64,000 nt of DNA, taken from NCBI GenBank assembly GCA_009733745.1, contig WNWL01000003.1, forward strand, positions 620,001 to 684,000, written 5' to 3'. This DNA comes from Oceanobacillus sp. HTM 045 (lineage in GTDB: Bacteria > Pseudomonadota > Alphaproteobacteria > Rhodobacterales > Rhodobacteraceae). Both the position numbers and the translations under genes were made by a program. The first letter of the stretch is position 1; each line of letters starts with the position of its first letter. The notes below the pieces were generated by a model, which saw nothing but the letters and a program-made list of their open reading frames with translations, was not told where the DNA came from and did not search any database. This document shows positions 52,218 to 61,335 of the stretch, in pieces.

Positions 52218-53630
52218 TCAGGCGGCCATCAGGGCCTGGGCGCGGGCGTGGGCGCGTTCGGCATTGGAACGATCGCCGAGGCCGCGGAAGGCGCGGGCGA
52301 CATATTCCCAGTTGCGCGCGCTGGTCGGCTTCAGCGCGCAACGCTCGTTGGCCAGCGCCAGCGCGAGGTCGAAGCGCCGCGCCCGCATCGCCGCCTCCAG
52401 CAGGGTCCAGCCGATGATGTCTCGCTGGGCGAAGCTGCCGCCGAGCCGGTGGGTGCGGTAGCGCACCGGTAGCAGCCGGTCGACGCACTGGCCGTAGCGG
52501 CCCTCGTGGAAATCCTTCATGGCGAGGCAGAAGGGCAGGCCGATCTCGCGGCTCATGGCGACGTTGGCGTCCGACGCGCTCTCGCAGTAGCGCTCGTTGG
52601 CGTGCAGCAGCCGGTCCTGCGCGTCGCGGCGGTCGTCGGCGACGAAGGTCATCATCGCGTGGACATCGTTGAAGGCGTAGAGCGTGTCCTGCGCCGAGGG
52701 CTCCCAGCGGTCGGCGAGATCCTTCCAGCGGGTGCCGGTGTCGATGTCGAGCAGCTTGAGCCGCCAGAGCAGGGCGGAGGCGTCGAGTTCCTCGTACTTG
52801 TCGCCCTCGTGCCCGGCGCCGCGCAGGTGTCGGTCGTAGATCTCCAGCACGCGGTTCGTGTCGCCGACGTCGAGGTGGAAGAGGGCGGTGTGCCACCAGA
52901 GATGGTTGGCGAAGTTCGACGCCTTCCAGTAGCGGCCGTTGTCCTCCATGAAGCGGATGCCGCCCTGCTGGCGGCCCTGCATTTCCATGACGTGGCTGAC
53001 GGCGTGGATGGCGTAGGGGTTGTGCGGCCGCATGGCGAGCGAGCGGCGGCCCATCTCCTCGGCCTGGTGGAAGTCGCGGTTCTCCTCCAGCCCGAAGCTG
53101 TAGAAGCCGAGCACGAACTCGTAGCCGGGCAGGCCCTCGTCCCAGAGGTTGAAGACCCGCGCCACGCAATCGCGCTGGCCGACCACGTCGCCAAGCAGCA
53201 CGTCGGTGAGGTGGACCAGTTCCAGCGCGAGGAGGTCGCGGGGGTAGTGGGTGAGCACGTCCTCCCAGATCTGCACCGCGCCGTAGAAATCGCCGCGGAT
53301 CCAGGCCTGCACGGCGGCGAGGTGGCCCTTCTCGCGGTCGTTGGCGGTGGGGGCCAGCGCCTCGGCGCGTTTCGCGGCGGCGACCATGTCGTCGTAGACC
53401 CGGGTCTCCATCGCCTGGGTCAGCCAGGCGGCCTTGAACAGGTGACCCATGATGAAGTTCGGGTGGTCGCCGAGGACGCGGTCGATCTCGGCGACGGCGT
53501 CGCCGTTGAAGGAGAGCGAGATCTCCATCGCCCGTTCCAGGCCGTCGATGGCGTCGCGATGCGGGTAGGAGACGGGCACGCCGCGGCAGTCGGTCGCGGA
53601 CCGCGCCGGGGAACCGGGGGAGAGGGTCAT
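52218..53630 (-). CDS. TTC38-like tetratricopeptide repeat protein
   Basis: Helical TPR protein of 470 residues resembling the TTC38 family. Repeat-like segments: GDAVAEIDRVLGDHPNFIMG, GDFYGAVQIWEDVLTHYPRD, and RRFDLALALANERCALKP. Centre: HNPYAIHAVSHVMEMQGRQ and NHLWWHTALFHLDVGDTNR, the characteristic His-rich TTC38 region. No signal peptide. TTC38 function in bacteria is unknown. GGAGG-type sequence (GAGGCCCCTGC upstream) is modest. Confidence 0.85.
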   Translation of the reverse strand: MTLSPGSPARSATDCRGVPVSYPHRDAIDGLERAMEISLSFNGDAVAEIDRVLGDHPNFIMGHLFKAAWLTQAMETRVYDDMVAAAKRAEALAPTANDREKGHLAAVQAWIRGDFYGAVQIWEDVLTHYPRDLLALELVHLTDVLLGDVVGQRDCVARVFNLWDEGLPGYEFVLGFYSFGLEENRDFHQAEEMGRRSLAMRPHNPYAIHAVSHVMEMQGRQQGGIRFMEDNGRYWKASNFANHLWWHTALFHLDVGDTNRVLEIYDRHLRGAGHEGDKYEELDASALLWRLKLLDIDTGTRWKDLADRWEPSAQDTLYAFNDVHAMMTFVADDRRDAQDRLLHANERYCESASDANVAMSREIGLPFCLAMKDFHEGRYGQCVDRLLPVRYRTHRLGGSFAQRDIIGWTLLEAAMRARRFDLALALANERCALKPTSARNWEYVARAFRGLGDRSNAERAHARAQALMAA

Positions 53631-53802
53631 GCAGGGGCCTCCGTGGGAACGGGTTTGTCCTTAGAACTATAAGTCTTACGAATTCCGTCGATAAGAAATT
53701 CAAATGCGATCACGGGTCCTTGAGGGCGGCGCGCGGCGGGTAGGGTAACCGCGCGTTAACCATTGGATGGGATGCTCCGCAAGGGTGTTCGGAGGAGCCG
53801 CC

Positions 53803-54096
53803 ATGATCGCCAGTGTCGCCATCAGCAGCCGTGTCATCGTTCAGGGCCGGGTGATATCGCGCCTGCCGGGGGACTGGGCGGCGGTGCTGGTGGATGGGCA
53901 GGTCCATGCCGGCCGGCTGCTCTCCCGCCTGCCGGGTCAGCCGGGCGGGCCGGCGACGATGGCGCTGCGCAAGGCCGACGCGGCGGCACGGGCGTCGCTC
54001 CAGTCTCCGACGGTGCCGCTGCAGGCACAGGTGAAGGCACCGCTCCAGACCCCGCCACAGACCGCTCCGCAGTCGCAGGTGCACTCGCAGTTGTAG
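53803..54096 (+). CDS. Hypothetical 97-residue protein
   Basis: Small protein beginning MIASVAISSRVIVQGRVISR after GGAGGAGCCGCC, a good ribosome site. The first half resembles a small beta domain (DWAAVLVDGQVHAGRLLSRL); the C-terminal third is Pro/Gln/Thr-rich and looks disordered (PLQTPPQTAPQSQ). TTAACCAT, a CtrA-like half-site, lies at 53756-53763. An open frame on the other strand overlaps it but has no ribosome site. Function unknown; may not be expressed. Confidence 0.5.
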   Translation: MIASVAISSRVIVQGRVISRLPGDWAAVLVDGQVHAGRLLSRLPGQPGGPATMALRKADAAARASLQSPTVPLQAQVKAPLQTPPQTAPQSQVHSQL

Positions 54097-54258
54097 CGGA
54101 TGCCGTGGAGGCGGTTCCCGCCAGGTCGGCGGTGGTCGTTTCCCGGGAATGCGGCTTTGGGCGGGGCAGGCCTCTCTCGGGCGCGGGTGTGACGAGGTTG
54201 CCCGTGCTCCCGTGTCTGGCAATTGCTTCAAGGTAGAATCCACGACCGAACCGGGGCG

Positions 54259-54297
54259 GTGTCACGGGCTTCGATGTCGCCGAAGCCGGGGTGACAC
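54259..54297. terminator. Long inverted repeat in gap 54097-54444
   Basis: GTGTCAC/GTGACAC outer arms and GGGCTTCG/CGAAGCC inner arms form a strong stem with a short loop. Little else is recognisable in this 348-base convergent gap. Possibly a bidirectional terminator; no T-tract. Confidence 0.45.
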
Positions 54298-54429
54298 TGC
54301 GGTCTCGCCAGCGGCAACGCCCGGTGGATTGTCTGCCGTCGCTGATCCGGTGGGGGCCTTCAGCCGTTCATTGTGAGGCGTCTCTGGAGTGGAGTGGGAG
54401 CGTGTGACCCCGCCTGTGCGGTGCGTCCC

Positions 54430-54444
54430 GACCCGCCGGGCGGG

Positions 54445-54446
<2 letters not shown>
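54430..54446. terminator. GC hairpin at end of FG-GAP gene
   Basis: GACCCGCC/GGGCGGGTC palindrome touching the stop codon of the gene at 54445; no T-tract on either side. Confidence 0.4.
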
Positions 54447-55757
<1,311 letters not shown>

Positions 55758-55761
55758 CTAT

Positions 55762-57210
55762 CTAGTCTTTCTCGTCTTCGGGTGCCAGAGAATCGGGCCG
55801 GAGGCTGGCCGCGGTGAACGCGGCGCGGCCCGAGGCGAAGGCGGGAACGGGCACGCCGCCTCCGGCGGGCTCCTCCGGGGCGGGGGCTTCGGCGGCGCTC
55901 ATCCGGGCGACGTAGCGCCAGCCGTAGAGCGCCGCAGCACCACCGACCACCAGCGCCGCGGCGGCCTGCATCCAGACCACGCCGGCCGCCTGCGACGAGC
56001 CGATCAGCGCGGCGAAGATCGGCGTGGCGACCGCGTCGCGGCTCCAGTTGAACACGGTCGAGATCTGCGGCCTTCCGAGATTGTTGAAGGCGGCGTTGGA
56101 GACGAAGAGCGCGGCGGTGAACATGAACCCGCCGACGCCGACGGTGGTGAAGGCCCGCAGCACCTCCGCCCCCTCGCCCTGCAGGGTGAAGGCGGCGACC
56201 AGCGCGCCGGTGGCGAGCGCCAGCGCGGCCCAGACGAGGATGACGTAGCAGAAGGCGAAGACCAGCGCGTCGCGGTAGATCATCCGCAGCCGCGGGAAGA
56301 GGCGCGCGCCGAGATTCTGGCCGAAGATCGGCCCGACCGCGCCGGAGAGCGCGAAGATGCCGCCGAAGCAGAGCGCGGTGACGCGCCCGACGACGGCCCA
56401 GCCGGCCACCGCCTCGTCGCCGTGGACCGAGACGACGCCGGTGAGGAAGGCGTTGCCGAACGGGGTGGAAAGCTGGGTCGCGACGGCGGGCGCGGCGATG
56501 CCCATCAGCGCGCGCATGTCTTCGGCCGTGGCGCGCAGGTCGATCCGCCCGACCATGCGATGCACGCGCACCGCGTACCAGAGCCCGGTGGCGGCGATCA
56601 TGCAGCGGGTGATGACGAGGGCGGCGGCCGCGCCGTCGACGCCGTAGTCGAGCCCGAGGATCAGGATCGGGTCGAGCACCGCCGCGACCCCGCCGCCGAA
56701 GAGCGTGACGAACATCGCCCGGCGGGCGTCGCCCGCGGCGCGGAGGAAGCCGCTGGTGACCATGCCGATGCCGACGATCGGGGTGGAGCCGAGCGTGATG
56801 GCGAGGAAGCGGGAGGCGATCTCCAGCGTCTCGCCCTCCGCCCCGATCAGGGCGAGCGCGTCCTCGCGGAAGATCCAGGCGGCGATGGTGACGACCGTGA
56901 GGATGCCGACCAGCGTGACCAGGGCCGAGGCGGCGACCCGGCGGGCGCGGGCGCGGTCGTCGGCGCCGATGGCGCGGCTGACCAGCGCGGTACCGGCGAT
57001 GGAGAGGCCGATCGCGACCGAGATCATGAAAAACTGGAGCGTGCCGGCGAAGCCGACCGCGGCGGCGAGGTCGGTGACGCCGAGCAGCGAGATGTAGAAC
57101 AGGTTGAGCGCGTCGACGAGGAACAGCGCCATCAGCCCGGTGGCGCCGGTCGCGGTCATCACCGCGACATGGCGCATGGTCGAGCCGGTGGTGAACCGGG
57201 CGCGCGGCAC
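55762..57210 (-). CDS. MATE family efflux transporter
   Basis: Twelve-helix multidrug/toxic compound exporter of 482 residues. Two homologous halves; typical segments are FMISVAIGLSIAGTALVSRA, GMVTSGFLRAAGDARRAMFV and GAVGPIFGQNLGARLFPRLR. C-terminal tail Pro/Glu-rich and cytosolic. It lies 7 bases downstream of the MFS gene on the same strand. Confidence 0.92.
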   Translation of the reverse strand: MPRARFTTGSTMRHVAVMTATGATGLMALFLVDALNLFYISLLGVTDLAAAVGFAGTLQFFMISVAIGLSIAGTALVSRAIGADDRARARRVAASALVTLVGILTVVTIAAWIFREDALALIGAEGETLEIASRFLAITLGSTPIVGIGMVTSGFLRAAGDARRAMFVTLFGGGVAAVLDPILILGLDYGVDGAAAALVITRCMIAATGLWYAVRVHRMVGRIDLRATAEDMRALMGIAAPAVATQLSTPFGNAFLTGVVSVHGDEAVAGWAVVGRVTALCFGGIFALSGAVGPIFGQNLGARLFPRLRMIYRDALVFAFCYVILVWAALALATGALVAAFTLQGEGAEVLRAFTTVGVGGFMFTAALFVSNAAFNNLGRPQISTVFNWSRDAVATPIFAALIGSSQAAGVVWMQAAAALVVGGAAALYGWRYVARMSAAEAPAPEEPAGGGVPVPAFASGRAAFTAASLRPDSLAPEDEKD

Positions 57211-57217
57211 CGGGCGC

Positions 57218-58468
57218 CTATTCGCCGGGCTGGGCTTGCGGGACCGGGCGGGTGCGGGCCGAGAGGACGGTCTCGTTGCCCTCCTCCGGGTGGCGCGGCA
57301 CGAGGAAGGCGAGCCCGAGCGAGACGAAGGCCATGCCCACCGCGAGGCCGAACACTGCCTGCGGCGCCGCGACCCAGAGGATGCCGAGCGTGGTCGGCAG
57401 GACCACGGCGGCGATGTGGTTGATGGTGAAGGCCACCGCCGCGGTCGGCGCCTGGTCGGCCGGGTCGGCGATCTTCTGGAAATAGGTCTTCTGGGCGAAG
57501 GCCATGGCGAAGAACAGGTGGTCGACCACGTAGAGCGCGGCGGCGACCTGCCACGGCCAGTCGAAGATGTAGACGCCGGTGTAGAGCGCGAACACGCCGA
57601 TCAGGCCGAGATACTCGACGATCAGGGTCAGCCGCTCGCCGAAGCCCTGGATCAGCCGGCCGACGATGGGCGCGAAGATCATGTTGGCGACGTAGTTGAT
57701 CACGAAGAGCCACGCGAGGTCGTGGATCTTCATGCCGTATTTCTCGACCATCATGAAGGCGGCGAAGACCATGAAGATCTGCCGCCGCGCGCCGCCCATG
57801 AACACCAGCGCGTAGTAGAGCCAGTAGCGCGTGCGGAGCACCATCGTCTTGCGCTGCGGCACGCGGCCCTCGAAATGCGGGTAGGCGAGCCAGCACCAGA
57901 TCGCGGCCAGCACGGTGAGGCCGCCGCCGGCCCAGTAGAGAAACTGGAAACCCAGCCCGAAGAACTGCGCGCCGAGCGCGACGCCGCCGTAGGCCAGCAG
58001 CGAGCCGACCGACCCGGCGGCGACGATCTTGCCGAGCATCCGCGGCGCGACCTTCTTGTCGAGCCACTGGAGCTGGAGCGACTGGTTGACGGTCTCGAAG
58101 TAGTGGAAGCCCATCGAGCCGACATAGGTGGTGATCAGGAGGCCCCAGAAGCTGGGGAACTCGGAGGTCACCGCCGTCGCCGCGCCGAGCAGCGCGATGG
58201 AGACGATGGCCAGAGTCTGCTCCCGCACCCAGCGGATCACGAACACCACGAGGAAGGCGAGGAAGCCCGGGATCTCGCGCACCGACTGCAGGTCGCCGAT
58301 GTCGGAGCCGTCGAAATTCGCCACCTCGTGGGCGAAGTTGTTGATCAGCACCATCCACAGCGACAGCCCGAACCAGACGCTGGCCGACATGACGATCAGC
58401 AGAGTCTCGGGGCGGCGCCAACGGGGCAGGTGCGATGCCTCGTCGGAGATGATGGACGGGCGGGACAT
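57218..58468 (-). CDS. MFS transporter
   Basis: Major-facilitator-like protein of 416 residues with about twelve hydrophobic segments. Recognisable: VMSASVWFGLSLWMVLINNF at the start, GKIVAAGSVGSLLAYGGVAL, and a DHLFFAMAFAQKTYFQKIAD segment in the second half. Together with the MATE gene it may form an export operon. An FNR box lies 132 bases upstream, closer to the divergent YeeE gene. Confidence 0.87.
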   Translation of the reverse strand: MSRPSIISDEASHLPRWRRPETLLIVMSASVWFGLSLWMVLINNFAHEVANFDGSDIGDLQSVREIPGFLAFLVVFVIRWVREQTLAIVSIALLGAATAVTSEFPSFWGLLITTYVGSMGFHYFETVNQSLQLQWLDKKVAPRMLGKIVAAGSVGSLLAYGGVALGAQFFGLGFQFLYWAGGGLTVLAAIWCWLAYPHFEGRVPQRKTMVLRTRYWLYYALVFMGGARRQIFMVFAAFMMVEKYGMKIHDLAWLFVINYVANMIFAPIVGRLIQGFGERLTLIVEYLGLIGVFALYTGVYIFDWPWQVAAALYVVDHLFFAMAFAQKTYFQKIADPADQAPTAAVAFTINHIAAVVLPTTLGILWVAAPQAVFGLAVGMAFVSLGLAFLVPRHPEEGNETVLSARTRPVPQAQPGE

Positions 58469-58599
58469 GGAGATCTCCTCAGGGCGGACATATCCCGCCC
58501 CGCCCGGGCAGGCCAGTCAATTTGTCGCAATGCTGTGTTGCGCGAAGTGAAACAGGGCATTGCAGCGGGCGCAGTCCGGGCCGCCCCGCATCCCCCGCT

Positions 58600-58613
58600 T
58601 GATCCAGATCAAC
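58600..58613. promoter_or_regulatory. FNR/FnrL box TTGAT-N4-ATCAA
   Basis: TTGATCCAGATCAA is a perfect FNR-type palindrome in the divergent gap between the MFS and YeeE genes. Its centre (58606/58607) would place a class II start site near 58648, which fits a YeeE start at 58681. Confidence 0.8.
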
Positions 58614-58680
58614 GCAGACATTCGAAAACCTGCATATGTCGGGCATGACTGGGGGACAGAAAGGGGGGAACGGCACGGCC

Positions 58681-59748
58681 ATGGACCTGACATTCCTGCT
58701 CGACGGCGCGGGAGAGGCCGGGGCGGCGGTGCTGGTCGGGCTCGGGGTCGGCGCGATCTTCGGCGTCTCGGCCCAGCGCAGCGCCTTCTGCCTGCGCGCC
58801 TCGGCAGTGGAGTTCGCCCGCGGGCGGCTTGGGCCGCGGATGGCGGTGTGGCTGCTGACCTTCTCGACAGCGCTGTTCTGGACGCAGGGGCTGATGCTCC
58901 TCGGGGTGATCGATATTGCCGAGACGCGCTACCTGGCGCAGCCGGGTTCGCTCTCCGGCGCGGCGCTGGGCGGGCTGATCTTCGGCGTGGGGATGGTGCT
59001 GTCGCGCGGCTGCCCGGGGCGGCTGCTCGTGCTGGCGGCGACGGGGAACCTGCGGGCGCTGCTCTCGGGCCTGGTCTTCGCCTTGGTCGCGCAGATGAGC
59101 CTGCGCGGGGCGCTGGCGGAGGTGCGGAGCGACCTCGCCACGCTATGGGTCACGGAAGGGCCGAACCCCTCGCTACTGGAGCTTGCGGGCGCGGGCCGCT
59201 GGGTAGGGGGCGCGGCGGGCGGGGTGCTGGCGGCGCTGGCGCTCTGGGTCGCGTGGCGCAACCGGGTCTCTGCCACGACGCTGGTGTTCGGCGCGGGCGT
59301 CGGCATCTCGGTCGCGGCGGGATGGGCCTTCACCTGCTGGCTCTCGCTCGCCTCCTTCGAGCCGGTGCCGGTGGAGAGCCTGACCTTCTCCGGCCCGTCC
59401 GCCGACATGCTGATGTTCCTGCTCCTGCCCGACCCGCCGATGGACTTCGACACCGGGCTGGTGCCGGGCGTGGCCATCGGCGCCTTTGCCGCCGCGCTGT
59501 TCGCGCGGGAACTGCGGTGGCAGGGATGGAGCGGGGCGCAGTCGATGCACCGCTACCTGATCGGCGCGGCGCTGATGGGCTTCGGCGCGATGCTGGCGGG
59601 CGGCTGCTCGATCGGCGCGGGCGTCACCGGCGGCTCGGCGCTGGCGCTGACCATGTGGGTCGCACTGACGGCGATGTGGCTGGGCGGGATGCTGACGGAC
59701 ATGGTGGTGGACCGGCCTCGGGCGGGCGGGACACCTCAGCCGGTCTGA
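58681..59748 (+). CDS. YeeE/YedE (TsuA-like) sulfur transport family membrane protein
   Basis: Membrane protein of 355 residues with about nine hydrophobic segments. Two repeats of the family carry the characteristic Cys motifs: AQRSAFCLRASA, MVLSRGCPGRLL and LAGGCSIGAGVTGGSALAL. Related YeeE/TsuA proteins take up thiosulfate. ATG 58681 is chosen over 58636/58645 because a class II FNR start would fall near 58648; the upstream choice would put the start only 23 bases from the FNR box. GGGGGG lies 12 bases upstream. Confidence 0.85.
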   Translation: MDLTFLLDGAGEAGAAVLVGLGVGAIFGVSAQRSAFCLRASAVEFARGRLGPRMAVWLLTFSTALFWTQGLMLLGVIDIAETRYLAQPGSLSGAALGGLIFGVGMVLSRGCPGRLLVLAATGNLRALLSGLVFALVAQMSLRGALAEVRSDLATLWVTEGPNPSLLELAGAGRWVGGAAGGVLAALALWVAWRNRVSATTLVFGAGVGISVAAGWAFTCWLSLASFEPVPVESLTFSGPSADMLMFLLLPDPPMDFDTGLVPGVAIGAFAAALFARELRWQGWSGAQSMHRYLIGAALMGFGAMLAGGCSIGAGVTGGSALALTMWVALTAMWLGGMLTDMVVDRPRAGGTPQPV

Positions 59749-59754
59749 AGCAGT

Positions 59755-59816
59755 GTGCGGAGGGACACGTCCGGCCCCGGGGAGGGCCGGGCGTGGCCCG
59801 GGCTGGTCGCCCGGGC
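59755..59816 (-). repeat. Family-1 intergenic repeat, short copy J
   Basis: GTGCGGAGGGACACGTCCGG, then CCCCGGGGAGGGCCGGGCGT and CCCGGGCTGGTCGCCCGGGC. Short form in the convergent gap between the YeeE and oxygenase genes. Confidence 0.82.
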
Positions 59817-59850
59817 TGGGGCTGATTGGTTTCCTGCTTGGCGCGCGCCG

Positions 59851-60402
59851 TCAGCGAAAGGCGGGGCCGTGCACCCAGACGGTCAGCGAGTGGCGGCAGC
59901 CCTGCGTTACCGGCGTGACCCGGTGCAGGATGAAGCTGGGGAAGAGCGTCGCGTCGCCCTGCCCGCGCGAGGCGGCGCGGACATGGCCGGCGGGGTTCAG
60001 CTCCAGCGCGCCGCCCTCGTAGTCGTCGTCGCCGGTGAGCTGGACCACGATGGTGAGCTTGCGCCGCTGCGCCAGCGGGCCGTCGCCGATATCGGCGTGC
60101 CAGTCGAAATGGCCGCCGTCGCCGCCATCGTAGGAGGCGACCTGCATCCGTTCGTCGAAGCCGTCGAGGGTGAAGCCGAAGCTGGTGCGGTTGGCCTCCG
60201 CGGCCGCCTCGACCAGCCGGTTCATCACCCAGCCGGCCTCGCCGGTCTCGTCGAGCCAGTGGATGTCGGCGCGGCGGTGGTTCTCCGACCGGCGCCCGCC
60301 GACGAGCCCGCCGGGGCGGAAGTCCCCGGAGGCGGCCGTCGCGACGATGCGCGCGCATTCCTGCCTGTCGAAGAGGGCCGGCGCGGTGACCGGATCGAGC
60401 AT
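59851..60402 (-). CDS. 2-oxoglutarate/Fe(II) oxygenase, P4H/PKHD-like
   Basis: Prolyl-hydroxylase-like (P4Hc) oxygenase of 183 residues. Iron ligands: GHFDWHAD (His and Asp) and LHRVTPV (distal His), with the 2-oxoglutarate Arg in CRHSLTVWV. Also FTLDGFDERMQVASYDG and TGDDDYEGGALELNPAG, characteristic of PKHD-type enzymes. ATG at 60402 after AGGAGCGGG. It is downstream of rpsD on the same strand (70-base gap with a hairpin), so a ribosomal protein substrate is conceivable but unproven. Confidence 0.85.
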   Translation of the reverse strand: MLDPVTAPALFDRQECARIVATAASGDFRPGGLVGGRRSENHRRADIHWLDETGEAGWVMNRLVEAAAEANRTSFGFTLDGFDERMQVASYDGGDGGHFDWHADIGDGPLAQRRKLTIVVQLTGDDDYEGGALELNPAGHVRAASRGQGDATLFPSFILHRVTPVTQGCRHSLTVWVHGPAFR

Positions 60403-60429
60403 GTGCGTCCCGCTCCTGCGGGAATGTGC

Positions 60430-60454
60430 GCGCCGGCCGACCATCGGCCGGCGC
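60430..60454 (-). terminator. Perfect hairpin between rpsD and oxygenase
   Basis: GCGCCGGCCGA pairs with TCGGCCGGCGC (11 bp) around a 3-base loop. No T-tract follows on the minus strand, so it may end rpsD messages only partly. Confidence 0.5.
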
Positions 60455-60472
60455 AGGTCTCGGGTGCGAAGA

Positions 60473-61093
60473 TCAGTTCTTCGCGTAGAACTCGACCACG
60501 AGGTTCGGCTCCATCATCACCGGGTAGGGGATGTCGCCCAGCGTCGGGGTGCGCACGAAGGTCGCGGTCATCTTGGTGTGGTCGGCGTCGATGTAGTCCG
60601 GCACGTCGCGCTCGGCCGACTGCACGGCCTCGAGGACCAGCGCCATCTGCTTGCCCTTCTCGCGGACCTCGATGACGTCGCCTTCCTTCACGCGGTAGGA
60701 GGGGACGTTCACCCGGCGGCCGTTCACGTTGACATGGCCGTGGTTCACGAACTGGCGCGCGGCGAAGATGGTCGGCACGAACTTGGCGCGGTAGACGACG
60801 GCGTCGAGGCGCTGCTCGAGCAGGCCGACGAGCAGCTCGCCGGTGTCGCCGCGGCGGCGCTCGGCCTCGGCGTAGATGCGGCGGAACTGCTTCTCGGTCA
60901 GGTCGCCGTAGTGGCCCTTCAGCTTCTGCTTGGCGCGGAGCTGGATGCCGAAGTCGGACAGCTTGCCCTTGCGGCGCTGGCCGTGCTGGCCCGGGCCATA
61001 CTCGCGGCGGTTCACCGGGGACTTCGGACGGCCCCAGATGTTTTCGCCCATGCGGCGGTCGATCTTGTGCTTCGCAGCGGTGCGCTTGGTCAC
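60473..61093 (-). CDS. rpsD: 30S ribosomal protein S4
   Basis: Ribosomal protein uS4 of 206 residues. N-terminal [20 protein letters not shown] (GTG start), S4 N-domain with [20 protein letters not shown]4 RNA-binding domain [19 protein letters not shown] and [23 protein letters not shown] at 61093 preceded by AAGGAG with seven-base spacing. Standing alone, outside the alpha operon, as in many alphaproteobacteria. Confidence 0.97.
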   Translation of the reverse strand: MTKRTAAKHKIDRRMGENIWGRPKSPVNRREYGPGQHGQRRKGKLSDFGIQLRAKQKLKGHYGDLTEKQFRRIYAEAERRRGDTGELLVGLLEQRLDAVVYRAKFVPTIFAARQFVNHGHVNVNGRRVNVPSYRVKEGDVIEVREKGKQMALVLEAVQSAERDVPDYIDADHTKMTATFVRTPTLGDIPYPVMMEPNLVVEFYAKN

Positions 61094-61335
61094 CGGCGGT
61101 CTCCTTCTCTCAAAACCAGGGCGACCTCCTTTCCCGGACCGTTCGGTGGCCCGGGCGACAGGGTCCCGCTTGCGCGGGCCGCGGACGCCAGTAGGCACCT
61201 CCGCCCTAACGGACGGTGGCGATGGCGGGCGTCTAAGGGCGGGCGGGGAAGGAGTCAAGCCCCGCCGGGCCGCAGGGTGGCGGAGAGGGCCGCCTTACTA
61301 TAGCAGGGAACGGGGCTGTTCGAGGGGGGCTGGCT

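Noticed and set aside
53756-53763. TTAACCAT before the 97-residue gene as a CtrA site.
   Set aside because: Only a half-site; no second TTAA at the right spacing.
53834-54265. A 143-residue leftward frame over the small gene at 53803.
   Set aside because: No ribosome site, Pro/Ala-rich shadow composition; the rightward frame has a strong ribosome site.
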